A stretch of 64,000 nucleotides of DNA from Pyropia haitanensis (Eukaryota; Rhodophyta; Bangiophyceae; Bangiales; Bangiaceae), in contig SDUX01000004.1 of the NCBI GenBank assembly GCA_008729055.1, positions 1,860,001-1,924,000 on the forward strand, in the 5' to 3' direction. Position numbers and translations under genes: made by a program. How positions within the stretch are numbered: position 1 is the first letter of the stretch; each line of letters opens with the position of its first letter. The notes beneath the pieces were generated by a model, which saw nothing but the letters and a program-made list of their open reading frames with translations, ran no database searches and was not told the origin of the DNA. This document shows positions 23,391 to 33,184 of the stretch, in pieces.

Positions 23391-24254
23391 CGGCGGTGGC
23401 GGCGGCGGCGGCGGCGGCGGCAATTGGGGGGGGACGGCGGAGAGGATGGCCGCCGCAAGTGCGCCGCCGTCGAGCGTTACGTCCACGACGGCGTCGTACC
23501 AGGACAGCGCGGTGGCGACCGTGTCCTCGGTGAGTGGCTTCGCCGCCACTGGCGCGTCAGCGGTGATGGTATGGGCGGCGGCAGGCGAGGCCACTGGGGA
23601 CGGACGAAGGCACAAGTAGGTGGCCAGGTAGTCTCCCCGCGGGTCCAGGCGCGCCGCGATGGCCGAGTCCGAGAGCCCCCCTGCCGCGGCCGACGCGTTG
23701 AGACCCGTCCACTCGAGGATTTGTGAGGCCTCCCGCGCCGCAAACGACCGGACGCTCGTCACCCGGACGGCCCCCCCGCCACATCGTCCCGCCGCGCGGT
23801 CGACCACCGCCCGTACGCCAGGGGTGTCGCGGATGTGGCACGCAAAGACCGAACCGCAGCGGAGGGACGCCGCACCTAGCGCAACGACCGCATCCGTATT
23901 GGGGCCCGAGTGCTTATGGCAGGCACCAATGGCCAAGCCGCAGCGCCGGGCGAGGTCATACAACGCCTCGCGGAGGGAGGTGCTGCCAGTCTTTGGCACC
24001 CGGTTGTAAAAGAGCAGCGACTAGCGGAGGGTGGCGCAGCCGGGGGCTAAGGGGATGGCGGTGGCGGCGGCGGCGGACATGGCGAACGTCTCCACCCCCC
24101 CCGTCTTGGCGTGGATAGGACGAGCCGCGGCGGCCGCAGCGGTGTCGGCAATGAGTCCCCGGAGCCGCCACTCAGCGAAGAGCATCACCGCGGCGGCGGC
24201 CGCCACGCCCACCGTGACGCCGGTCGCTCGGCCAGACAAGAGCGGCGGGTCCAT
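23330..24254 (-). pseudogene. second sulfotransferase copy, broken by in-frame TAG
   Basis: A paralogue of the sulfotransferase at 12.3-13.6 kb. It starts at ATG 24254-24252 with a signal-anchor (GVTVGVAAAAAVMLFAEW). It reaches GCATLR, then meets TAG at 24023-24021, and continues in the same frame as SLLFYNRVPKTGSTSLREAL. The intact copy has GCAALRRRFLFYNRPPKTGS at the same place, so one codon has become a stop. The rest keeps CGSVFACHIRDTPGVRAVVD and VRVTSVRSFAAREASQILEW, then degenerates after the Gly/Pro-rich run at about 23400-23430 with no match to the intact copy's C-terminus. The PAPS loop survives, but the product would lack its membrane anchor or end after about 77 residues. Pseudogene is the simplest reading; sequencing error at the stop is possible. 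Confidence 0.65.
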
Positions 24255-24759
24255 AAGGGGTGGTCGCGGCAGTCACGACAGCCGAAGAGGAGCACCAGGA
24301 GAGCACGGAGGATGGGATGGACAGGGGTGGGGCAATGGAGTCGGTGGGGGGGGGAGGAGAGGCAACACACGGCCAACGCTGGCACAACGGTGGTCTCTTG
24401 GGGGGCATAGGGGGAAGGGGCGTCTTGGAAAAGCGGTTGACTCCATGTGACTGCGGCAAGCCCCTCCAGACTGCTGGGGGAGAGGCGCTGCTGGCCGCTG
24501 AATGCCCGGGCGACGTATCGCTGTCGCGCAGGGGGGGTATGCAGGCGCGCGTTTATCGGTTGGAGCCGGTCGGTGCCGTTTTGCACGCGCCACCTACGAG
24601 TCTTGGCCTGTGCGGGGTGGGAAGCAACGTGCCATCCATGCCAGACCCGCGCCGCTTACCACCACCGTCACGGGCGAGGGCCCCGCACCATAGATCCTCT
24701 AACGGATGGCCATGCAGGAGGGGTTCACCGAGAGCGCACCGAACCGCGCGCTGGCAACG

Positions 24760-24934
24760 TATTGCAGTCCTCCCAATTTTGTCCGATGTGATCAAAGTCA
24801 AGATTGGGTCTGGTCAACTTCCTATTGGTCGATCGGTTTTATCCGGCTGCATGGATGGCTGAGACGCAGTTGACCAGCTCTGGACCCGGCTCTTGACGTC
24901 GACCAGATCGGACAAAATTGAGAAGACAGCAATA
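24760..24934. repeat. 175-bp imperfect palindrome (MITE-like or hairpin RNA)
   Basis: The outer arms TATTGC..CAATTTTGTCCGAT (24760-24787) and ATCGGACAAAATTG..GCAATA (24907-24934) are inverted copies: 14 bp perfect plus an outer 21-bp arm with three mismatches. Inner arms continue: GTCAAGA with TCTTGAC, GGGTC with GACCC, and TGGTCAACT with AGTTGACCA. The whole unit can fold into one long stem with small bulges and a loop of about 50 nt. No flanking duplication was found. Confidence 0.7.
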
Positions 24935-25564
24935 GTCCGCGCTGACAGGGGAGGGGCGAGCAGATGTCAAGACGGACGCGCCGGTCTGACTCTTCACGTG
25001 GCCGGGCCAGTCAAACCGCCACCAAATTGTCGTCCATTCTTCCGACCATCGATGGGCGAATCAAAAATCTGAATGGCCAGGATCAAAGACACTGGGTGCG
25101 CACGTTCCTTCCAACTCATCAGGACCTCCTCCATCACACGATCAAATTCATGAATTACTCTGAAGCACGCGCTGCAGCGTCCGGGCCGCTCCCAAGCGAG
25201 GCTGCGTGAGTGCCGCTGATGCCGGTGAGGACGGGCGGGGGAAACTCCCGCTGCCACGGGGGGGGAGCACGGGCGGAGGGAGGGCGGGGGGGGGGTGGGA
25301 TGGGGTGGGGGGGGGGGGGAACGCGGCAGCAGGCGCGCGAGCGCGATTGCAATAGGACAGAGCGTGCGTATGTGGATACGCCAACGGGGTACGCCGAACG
25401 GACTCTTTGCCGCCAAACCAACGCAGCCGTGAACAAAAGGGTGTCGGGGTGACCTTCCTTGCCCAGAAGCTCCTTCTAAGAGCACATCCAGCAACGTCGG
25501 GACCAACGGTTAAATAATTCATTTCAGCGAACACGTGCGCGCTTCTGGTTGGATGCCCATTTCT

Positions 25565-25582
25565 GTTGGGGCGTGCCCCAAC
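25565..25582. repeat. short perfect palindrome
   Basis: GTTGGGGC-GT-GCCCCAAC: 8-bp perfect arms with a 2-bp spacer. A partial copy (GTTGGGGCGT) recurs at about 25932. Confidence 0.6.
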
Positions 25583-25793
25583 CGGTCTTGCAGGACTTGT
25601 ATAGAACGGGGCGCAGACTAGCCGAAAAGGCGGAAGGATGGGTTCACGCCGGTGGGAGAACGAAGACCCAACCCCATTCCTCGAATGTAGCTTCAAATCG
25701 GGATCAGAGAAGCAGCTGGGATGCGAGCCCGCGATCGTCCACAGCCACGTTTCAGTCACCCCATTGGTCCGATTTCGTTTCACAGGTCGCCAA

Positions 25794-25866
25794 CAGGATG
25801 GGGATGGTCCCGCTCGCTCCCCATTCTCGCACAAAATGGGGCGCAGGAGAGACCAACCCCATCCTG
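25794..25866. repeat. 73-bp imperfect hairpin
   Basis: The arm CAGGATGGGGATGGTC, followed by CCGCTCGCTCCCCATT, is nearly complementary to AATGGGGCGCAGGAGA followed by GACCAACCCCATCCTG, leaving a loop of about 9 nt. This is a stable stem of about 32 bp with a few mismatches. A diverged similar inverted pair occurs at about 25630-25690. Confidence 0.6.
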
Positions 25867-26081
25867 CGATCCGAATATGCAGAGTACTTACCAAAAATAT
25901 ATGAATCAGACTCGTCATATATGGCCTGCCGTTGGGGCGTCATGTGGCCGTTTGTATTGACTGCTGAGCGTTCGAACCCCATCCAGAAAATATGAGAGCC
26001 ACGTGTACGTATTCGCGACCATCCTGGCATTGTTGGATGTGCTCTAACGGTGGTGCTGGACGTAGTGCTGAATGGGTCTCG

Positions 26082-26379
26082 TCAGCCCTCACTGCCCCCC
26101 TGACCTACTCCTTTCCCCCCAACCCCCCACCCCCCCCCCCCCCCCGCCAATCCTCCATCAACCATCAACGCAGCCACCTCAACCCACACCTCCGTACGTC
26201 GGAGCAACGACGAGCCAAACGCCCCTGGCACCACCACCACCGTCACCTCCTCCGGCGACGTTGGCGTCACGCCCGCCACGCAGAGACGCGCGACCAGCCC
26301 ATCGCGCGCGTCGGCCACCGCCGCGGCCGTCGGGGCGGCCGCCACGACCGCCACCGCTATCGTCCCGGGTGTGACCAGC
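26082..26379 (-). pseudogene. 3' part of a host gene split by the 17-kb element
   Basis: Minus-strand coding-like frame. Immediately inside host DNA it reads LVTPGTIAVAVVAAAPTAAA, then VADARDGLVARLCVAGVTP, then EEVTVVVVPGAFGSSLLRR and EVWVEVAALMVDGGL, ending in a Gly-rich tail and TGA at 26084-26082. The regular hydrophobic pattern suggests a folded domain, but I do not recognise the family. The other half lies at 43694-44310. Joining the two halves at one GC copy gives an uninterrupted frame across the join (..GARL/LVTPG..). Confidence 0.55.
26378..26379. other. target-site duplication, left copy (GC)
   Basis: The dinucleotide GC immediately outside the left inverted repeat matches GC immediately outside the right one (43692-43693). 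Two bases alone are weak evidence; the exact frame restoration of the host ORF with one copy supports it. Confidence 0.55.
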
Positions 26380-26399
26380 GCAGTGGGGTCTAACCCGTG
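26380..26399 (+). repeat. left terminal inverted repeat
   Basis: GCAGTGGGGTCTAACCCGTG, identical to the reverse complement of 43672-43691. Including the flanking GC, the match is 22 bp; similarity stops abruptly inward of 26399. Confidence 0.9.
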
Positions 26400-26502
26400 A
26401 ACCTCTGGCGGCAGTGCGTGCGCCCAAAACAGCCGTTTCGGGCGCACTCCGACCCCCCTGGAGTGCAAAAATCTGAGCGCACTCGGAGTGCGACCGCCCG
26501 AT

Positions 26503-26517
26503 GCACTGGGAGCACTG
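26503..26517 (+). promoter_or_regulatory. left subterminal GCACTG pair (candidate transposase site)
   Basis: GCACTGGGAGCACTG: two GCACTG motifs with 9-bp periodicity, 123 and 132 bp in from the left end. The right end has the same arrangement in opposite orientation. A transposase-binding role is inferred from the symmetry. Confidence 0.5.
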
Positions 26518-27257
26518 CTCGCACGCGGCGCACGCCGCCGTCCATTTGAGTGCGACTTGTCAGATAAAGTGTCTAAGCACACCACACACCGTACAGCATG
26601 TGCCCCGCAGTAGAATGCATTTATATTATCACTTACATGTCCCACTTAACTCGGCATCCAACGACAAGAAACAGCCGGAACCATCTTCACGGTATGTTTT
26701 CGAAGACATAGTGGCTCGTTATCATGCTGTATATGGAGGATTCAGAGACAGTGGCCCCCCCACGGACATTGAGATGTCGTTTTGATACTCACAAAAGCTC
26801 CTAGATACGTCACGAATTTCGTGCCAGGGACGGGAAACATGCGGCACGTTGAAGTGAAAAGGACGAAGAGGGTGCACGTGGCAGTGGGACAGGGACGAAG
26901 TCGCGGCGCGTGGCGCCAAGGTGGCCAGCAAAGCCCTCTTTGTGCCGTACTTGATTCGTGACCAGTCACAGCACACGACGTTCAATGGGCTCCGCGGTCC
27001 CACGTGTGGCGGGCAAAAGAGCCCGTTCGCGTGGCGTGGCTGCACCGTGTCTTGGCACAGAGCAGACCCAACGTCCGTCTCCGATGTTGTCCGTTGGCTG
27101 CGTCATGACTCGGCTTGACTACCTCCCCCAGCGTATATGGTAATGCGAAGCATTGCCTGCATGGCCGAACTCCCCGCCTTCGTGCACACGGACGCGGCGT
27201 TGTTGCTGACGAGACATTCTTCGACGTGCACGTCAGCGACATTCAGCACGAGTACGT
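26518..27257. other. left part of element, no clear gene
   Basis: Ordinary-composition sequence with frames under 110 codons on both strands. One plus-strand frame (26501-26785) contains YYHLHVPLNSASNDKKQPEP and YVFEDIVARYHAVYGGFRDS, which reads like protein but matches nothing known to me. Confidence 0.35.
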
Positions 27258-27683
27258 TTGATTGTGCTGGCGTTCTCAGAGCAAGAGCTGTCTTCGTGCC
27301 ATGGCCATAGTCGGCCATCGCAACGGGCAAAGCTTGTTCGCGTGTACGATGGGCCTACTACCGGGAGCACGCGTCGTGGTGCGTGTGTATTGAACTGGGA
27401 AGGCTGGTTGCGGTATGGCTCGCGTACATTGGGATTGGAGGACGTCACTCCTCTGTCGGACATGTGCTCATGCGGAAGGCCCTATCTGGTTGTCGTGTGT
27501 GGACAGGTGAGTAGACTGTATCTGGTGCAGCTCGTCCGTGACGACACCCGCGGGGTCATTGTCGTGAGTGGCACCCGCCAGTGCGGCCGCGCATACGATG
27601 TATTGCGAGCGGCTGTCCGCGCGCTCTTCCGGACGTGTAACGTGCCCGACAAGACCAACGCATTTGTCTTTTTCGCATCTTGA
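27258..27683 (+). CDS. uncharacterised ORF in element (possible exon)
   Basis: An open frame of 141 codons without an ATG near its start; the first ATG lies at DMCSCGRPYLVVVCGQVSRL. Downstream it continues YLVQLVRDDTRGVIVVSGTR, then YDVLRAAVRALFRTCNVPDK, ending VFFAS. The hydrophobic spacing resembles a small alpha/beta domain. It could be an exon of a spliced gene or a chance frame. No family recognised. Confidence 0.25.
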   Translation: MIVLAFSEQELSSCHGHSRPSQRAKLVRVYDGPTTGSTRRGACVLNWEGWLRYGSRTLGLEDVTPLSDMCSCGRPYLVVVCGQVSRLYLVQLVRDDTRGVIVVSGTRQCGRAYDVLRAAVRALFRTCNVPDKTNAFVFFAS

Positions 27684-27947
27684 AGTGATGGGAGCTTGTA
27701 GGTAGGATATGGCGCGAGGCAAGGGCACATTGACGGTGGGCCGGTCTGTGCGCATGTCGGTATGGAGGCGTTCCGGAGCGCGCTGCCTCTTCGTCCAGGT
27801 GCGCCCCTTCAGCATCACACACACACTTGTTCACGCGCAGTGAACCGTGCCCGGCGTGGCGCAGTGCATGGAACCAGACGAATTTTCAGCCTCGGACGTG
27901 TTTCGAGACAAAGCGTCGACTGTTTACCCCGCTGGCCCTGGTGCACG

Positions 27948-29918
27948 TCACTCACTGTGACGCGCGCCGGACTGGCCGTCGTCCGGCGGGGTCTGTTCCG
28001 CATGAGGACCACGAGATGGCGCACCCTCTCCACGCGCTCCACCGCCGTGCAATGTAATTCTTGTAGTTCCCGCGGATGCTCTTGGCAGCGCACCATCCGG
28101 ATCTCTAAGGGATGAACTTGTGTCTGCGACTGCTGCACCGCTGCCCGCACCAGGGCGTGCAGACGCATGTGCACCGCCTAGTCCACTACGGGCAGGCGGA
28201 CGCGGCTGTGCCAGCTGCAGGAGGGGGCGCTTCGACGCTTCAAAACGCCTCTGCTGCACGTCTGGAACCCGCGGAGGCGGAACACCGACTGGTGAAAACC
28301 GCTGCCCGCCATCGACTGCCGCACCGCTGCCCGCACCAGGGCGTGCAGACGCATGTGCACCGCGTCGTTCACTACGGGCAGGCGGACGCGGCTGTGCCAG
28401 CTGCAGGAGGGGGCGCTTCGACGCTTCAAAACGCCTCTGCTGCACGTCTGGAACCCGCGGAGGCGGAACACCGACTGGTGAAAACCGCTGCCCGCCATCG
28501 ACTGCCGCACCACCGCTGCAGTCGCGGCCGCGGCGTCCGTTCCGCTGCCCGCTTCCATGGTAGTCAACTTCCGACGTCGTCTCCAACTTGACGGCACGCG
28601 GCGGGGGCCACGGGGGCTCCAACTTGACCTCCAGAGGAGCTGGCGACGCAGGCGTTGACTCAGCCACGAAAGTTGAATGCACTTGCGGTCTTGACACAAC
28701 AACTGCTGATGTGGGCCGCTCGGTCATTGTCTTGGACACATCCACAGGGGGCGGGTGCAGCGAAAGCTCTGCAGCACCAGCGATCGGCTCTGCTCCACGC
28801 CGCGTCGTCGTTGGCTCGTTCCGCTGCGGGGCACCGGGATGCACAGGCGTCGGGAACGACTGCAGCGACGCGGTCTGTCCGTTCAGCAACCCAGATTTCG
28901 TCCCGGCCGACAGGGCCGTTGAGCATGCTGGTGGCAGGCGAACAATGACAGCCCCCGGCCATATGACGTCCGCACACACCGACACCAACGACAACCCGTA
29001 CTTGTCTTGTGCACATCCAGTCTGCGACGTGTCCTCCGACGCAGTGGCTGCAACCGCGCCTTGAACGCTCTTACTGCCTCGGAGAAGCCTCGTCTCGCCG
29101 GAAGCCGTACAAATCGGCACATCGCCGTCGACGACAGTACGCACGTGGTCTTCCGCTGCACCTTGTCTACCAACTGGCGACGTTTCGCACTCGTCCGATG
29201 TCGTGTCGCTGTGCAGGCGTGTGACGGGATGGGCAGGGGGATTGGCAGGTGACTGCCGACCTCGGTCGCAGGAAACCGAATACGCACTGCCCAGCAGTGC
29301 ACCTTGTTCGTGTCGCAATGACGGTTCACCCGTGGCGCGTGCAGATGCGTACGCCTCCACGCCGCTATCAGCTGCCGGTACGGAACGGCTTCCGGGAGGC
29401 ACGAACCGCGGATGCGGGTTCTTGCGGGAGCGCCTCCGAGTGGCGATGTACCGGTCCGACGAGACTCTCGGGTACTGCGCAACCGCGCGGGCGCCGGCGT
29501 AATGTGCCGGTGCACTCGTCGCCAATCCACCGGCAGGGGGCACTTCAGCCGACACATCGGCATGCGGATCGCCCACGATGGACGGCAGCCCTCCCGAACG
29601 AAACCCGACGCCAATCCGCGTGGCAGACGTAGAAGCAGCCGGCGACGGAGCATACGTCCCGTCCGTGACGCTGCCGACCACGACAGGCGGCGCAGATGGT
29701 GTGTGGTGCAGGTACCCACCGCCGTGTCTCACGTGGACATCCGCTCCGTCGGACGGCGTCCCACAGGCGGGACCGCCGCCGTCCACAGGAGCGTGTGCAG
29801 CGACAGGGTGTGGCAGGTGCTCCATGCGCGGACCGTCACACTGGGCACTGCTGTCTTGGGCGCGGACGGGTGCAGCCGGCGCAGCTGCGTCGGGTGGTTC
29901 GTCGGTTGAAGATCCCAT
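27948..29918 (-). CDS. disordered Ser/Pro/Ala-rich protein of the element
   Basis: A 656-codon minus-strand frame from ATG 29918-29916 (MGSSTDEPPDAAAPAAPVRA). The frame itself stays open 79 codons further upstream. There are no predicted TM segments. It is rich in Pro, Ala, Ser and Gly with scattered His and Arg; one short acidic/lysine motif pair, LEVKLEPPWPPPRAVKLE, sits near residue 520. The C-terminal part is a 62-residue tandem duplication (QRFSPVGVPPPRVPDVQQRR and onward) from the 186-bp repeat. A structural or DNA-packaging accessory protein is possible but not shown. It runs opposite to the two large plus-strand ORFs. Absence of stops over 2.2 kb in only moderately GC-rich DNA supports coding. 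Confidence 0.45.
   Translation of the reverse strand: MGSSTDEPPDAAAPAAPVRAQDSSAQCDGPRMEHLPHPVAAHAPVDGGGPACGTPSDGADVHVRHGGGYLHHTPSAPPVVVGSVTDGTYAPSPAASTSATRIGVGFRSGGLPSIVGDPHADVSAEVPPAGGLATSAPAHYAGARAVAQYPRVSSDRYIATRRRSRKNPHPRFVPPGSRSVPAADSGVEAYASARATGEPSLRHEQGALLGSAYSVSCDRGRQSPANPPAHPVTRLHSDTTSDECETSPVGRQGAAEDHVRTVVDGDVPICTASGETRLLRGSKSVQGAVAATASEDTSQTGCAQDKYGLSLVSVCADVIWPGAVIVRLPPACSTALSAGTKSGLLNGQTASLQSFPTPVHPGAPQRNEPTTTRRGAEPIAGAAELSLHPPPVDVSKTMTERPTSAVVVSRPQVHSTFVAESTPASPAPLEVKLEPPWPPPRAVKLETTSEVDYHGSGQRNGRRGRDCSGGAAVDGGQRFSPVGVPPPRVPDVQQRRFEASKRPLLQLAQPRPPARSERRGAHASARPGAGSGAAVDGGQRFSPVGVPPPRVPDVQQRRFEASKRPLLQLAQPRPPARSGLGGAHASARPGAGSGAAVADTSSSLRDPDGALPRASAGTTRITLHGGGARGEGAPSRGPHAEQTPPDDGQSGARHSE
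28135..28506. repeat. 186-bp tandem duplication (two copies)
   Basis: Two near-identical 186-bp units (28135-28320 and 28321-28506) beginning GCACCGCTGCCCGCACCAGG. 186 is a multiple of three, so the duplication adds 62 in-frame residues to the minus-strand ORF. The start of a third unit is visible at 28507. Confidence 0.85.
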
Positions 29919-30351
29919 AACCCGAGCAGGGCTCACCCGAAAGTAGTGGTTCACGTCAGGGTGCGTGGAAATTCGTCGAGACCGGCCGAGTCGCCGTGCC
30001 GTTCCCCGAGCGCCAGCATGTGGCGGCGCCGCACGCCGACCAACAGCCGTCGGACAGGCTAGCGCCCGTGTCTGCGGTCTGGGCGCCCTCCAGCTGTGGC
30101 AGCACGTCGCCACCATCACGGGGCGGCCTAGTGCGAGCCGGTCAATGCCACACATGCGGGTAACGGACCATCACCGGTGGGGTGCCCTCGCTTATGTACC
30201 AACACCTGCGAGGCTGTCGCCACGGCGACGCAGTACCGCACCCGCGCGTACGATGTGCTCGACGTACGGCGCTACGCCCTGACACGCCCCCCACCCTCAA
30301 ATGCACGCCGGTCCTCCAACCGCAGTACCCTGTAGTACCGTCCAGGCAGCC
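29919..30351. other. element spacer between ORF and tandem array
   Basis: No gene is supported; it includes the upstream extension of the minus-strand disordered ORF (open to 30155). Confidence 0.35.
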
Positions 30352-31652
30352 CCAACGCTCTCCCCCGCCCACCGGCCCCCCCGCCCCCCCCCCCCCCCCC
30401 CTCGAACGACGACGCCTCTCCCAGTCTCCCCCACCATGAGCACTCCCGCCGGCCAAAGCGGGAGACGCCACATGAGCAAAAGCATCAATGTCGTCCCGGC
30501 AGCACCGACGCTGTCGCCGCCGGCGCTCTCCCCCGCCCACCGGCCCCCCCCCCCCCCCCCCCCCTCGAACGACGACGCCTCTCCCAGTCTCCCCCACCAT
30601 GAGCACTCCCGCCGGCCAAAGCGGGAGACGCCACATGAGCAAAAGCATCAATGCCGTCCCGGCAGCACCGACGCTGTCGCCGCCGGCGCTCTCCCCCGCC
30701 CACCGGCCCCCCCCCCCCCCCCTCCCCAAACAACGCGGCGCCTCTCCCAGTCTCCCCCACCATGAGCACTCCCGCCGGCCAAAGCGGGAGACGCCACATG
30801 AGCAAAAGCATCAATGCCGTCCCGGCAGCACCGACGCTGTCGCCGCCGGCGCTCTCCCCCGCCCACCGGCCCCCCCCCCCCCCCCCCCCCCTCGAACGAC
30901 GACGCCTCTCCCAGTCTCCCCCACCATGAGCACTCCCGCCGGCCAAAGCGGGAGACGCCACATGAGCAAAAGCATCAATGTCGTCCCGGCAGCACCGACG
31001 CTGTCGCCGCCGGCGCTCTCCCCCGCCCACCGGCCCCCCCCCCCCCCCCCCCCCCTCGAACGACGACGCCTCTCCCAGTCTCCCCCACCATGAGCACTCC
31101 CGCCGGCCAAAGCGGGAGACGCCACATGAGCAAAAGCATCAATGCCGTCCCGGCAGCACCGACGCTGTCGCCGCCGGCGCTCTCCCCCGCCCACCGGCCC
31201 CCCCCCCCCCCCCCCCCCCCCCTCGAACGACGACGCCTCTCCCAGTCTCCCCCACCATGAGCACTCCCGCCGGCCAAAGCGGGAGACGCCACATGAGCAA
31301 AAGCATCAATGCCGTCCCGGCAGCACCGACGCTGTCGCCGCCGGCGCTCTCCCCCGCCCACCGGCCCCCCCCCCCCCCCCCCCCCCCCCCAAACAACTCG
31401 GCGCCTCTCCCAGTCTCCCCCACCATGAGCACTCCCGCCGGCCAAAGCGGGAGACGCCACATGAGCAAAAGCATCAATGCCGTCCCGGCAGCACCGACGC
31501 TGTCGCCGCCGGCGCTCTCCCCCGCCCACCGGCCCCCCCCCCCCCCCTCCCCAAACAACGCGGGGCCTCTCCCAGTCTCCCCCACCATGAGCACTCCCGC
31601 CGGCCAAAGCGGGAGACGCCACATGAGCAAAAGCATCAATGCCGTCCCTGCA
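30352..31652. repeat. ~163-bp minisatellite, eight copies, each with a variable C-run
   Basis: Copies are spaced 162-168 bp apart: the landmark ATGAGCACTCCCGCCGGCC occurs at 30436, 30599, 30762, 30926, 31090, 31257, 31425 and 31587. Each unit contains a C-run of differing length, which accounts for most of the spacing variation, then one of two linker types (TCGAACGACGACGCC or AAACAAC-CGGCGCC). It also has a hairpin CTCCCGC-CGGCCAAA-GCGGGAG. The last copy diverges at GTCCCTGCAGCAACGACG. Frames through it on both strands are repeat artefacts. Confidence 0.9.
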
Positions 31653-33184
31653 GCAACGACGAAGGAGGTTCGCGAGCAGCACCATGAGTGGCGCGAGACA
31701 ACATCGCCAGCACATGCAATGCGTTGACAAGTGATGTGCCTTCGCGCGATGTTCGGTCGAGCAGTACACTCTCAGAAAAAGTTTCAAAACATGCACTCCC
31801 AGAAGCACAAGCTGTGGTTGGGAGTTGATGCACACCGGCGAGCAGCGTCCCTTGGATCGGACTGCGACGAGCAAGCACCCGTTCATTCTTGTGTCTAAGG
31901 ACCCCCCACTGACGTCATAAGTTGACTCAGCAGTGCTCCGAACAGTACACGCTGACATGGGAGCGTGTGTACAGTGAGGCCTCCGCCCTGCGCCTTGAAA
32001 GTGCGCGAATCGACTGCAAACGCCGATTACAACGTCCCGCGTCTGGCTTAAAGCACTGGATCTATCTTGTAAAAGTTACAAGACGATTGCACAAATGCCT
32101 GCTACTTCCACAAGTCTTGTGCACAAAATCCCTACGAAATGTTGCTCCCCGAACGGCTCGGACGTCAACAACAGCGATGAGTCTGACGCACCTCTCAGAC
32201 AGGATGGCGTTTCATTGGCTGAAACGTAGATTCTCGCTGCAAGTGCTTGCGAGCGGGGCCTTGAGTCTCGCTCCGCGTGTGCAAGCACTGACAAGATGCG
32301 TGTAGTCGAGTCGGAAATCTTCAAAAAAATTGCGATCTCCTTGCTCACTTGAACTCACTTTTTGAGAAATCGAAGGTGCCGCTTGCAATACAAAAAAATT
32401 TGTATCAGTCGAAGGCGAGCTCGCTCGCGGATCGTGCGCCCAGGACGCCTCCGACCATGCTTCTTCCGGGAATGAAGAGCTGCTGCAGCTTGTGGAAGCC
32501 ACGTTGCAGTTGCATTGCGTGCCCGATACACCCGATTTGTGCTATTTTGAAGTACTTGGTCGAGGCCCCACTGTGCTTGGTGCTTCCTGCCGGGCCACGA
32601 GCAGCATACAAATTGGTGTCCAGGTCTGATACAGGGTGCTTCGTTTTTGAATACCGTGTGCTGGAGGTCGACTTGCTTCGCGGCAATGCATGAATCAGAC
32701 ACATGCGTAGATTCAGAACACACGACGTAGTCTCTTGGGGGGCGTGCTTCACAATGCACCGTTGGCGTTTGCGGAGCACAATCGCGAGCTGCGAAGGAGA
32801 GACGTTTGCTCACGGATGCATTGTCGTCCACCGCGCCCACACTCTCGGACCCCTCTTCCGTCACGGCCAATGTCTCCGGTACACCTGTCTCGTGTCTGCG
32901 CGGCTACGGGGTGCACTGCACGAGCTCATGTCGGCATCGCTCTCCTCTGCATTCTCATGGGACGAATGGGGCATTGCATGCAGCGTGCTGGTGACGTCGC
33001 CGCGCACTCGCCCCCACGGTTTCGTGTGCGCACCTCGAGGACGCAGCGGACAGGACGGGACGTGTGCGTGCTCCTTTTTCGCGGGCCAAGCGACCTTTAT
33101 CAAGGCCGCCCATTCGCATGCGCAGCTGATGCTGGTCGTCGGAGGTAGCTGTGGCCGTGATCGGGTGCTGGGGATTCCTCGACC
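31653..33184. other. element region with decayed coding fragments
   Basis: About 1.5 kb of A/T-containing sequence. Protein-like fragments appear in plus-strand frames, e.g. NEELLQLVEATLQLHCVPDT followed by DLCYFEVLGRGPTVLGASCR (about 32470-32610), and SDTGCFVFEYRVLEVDLLRG (about 32625-32690) in another frame, separated by stops. Either introns or a decaying gene; no family is recognised. Confidence 0.35.

Larger units (their letters stand above)
24255..26081. other. intergenic island with palindromes, no gene
   Basis: Composition is markedly less G/C-extreme than the flanks from about 24700 to 25990. It contains a 175-bp imperfect palindrome and shorter hairpins (listed separately). Frames up to about 256 codons exist on the minus strand but show no family. 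It may be a patchwork of small non-autonomous repeats. Confidence 0.45.

Noticed and set aside
24960..25209. 81-codon plus-strand ORF next to the 175-bp palindrome
   Set aside because: Short, no homologous pattern recognised, and a comparable frame exists on the opposite strand.
25148..25918. 256-codon minus-strand frame over the hairpin cluster
   Set aside because: It runs through inverted-repeat DNA and then a low-complexity C-run; parallel frames on the plus strand look equally protein-like; no family.
30352..31652. Possible CRISPR-like array (repeats with constant spacing)
   Set aside because: Units are contiguous tandem copies with no unique spacers, in eukaryotic-type DNA, and no Cas-like gene nearby.
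30975..31958. Minus-strand frame with repeated MLLLMWRLPLWPAGVLMVGE units
   Set aside because: It is simply the translation of the 163-bp array; unit length and C-run length differ between copies, so frame is not preserved and overlapping frames exist on both strands.
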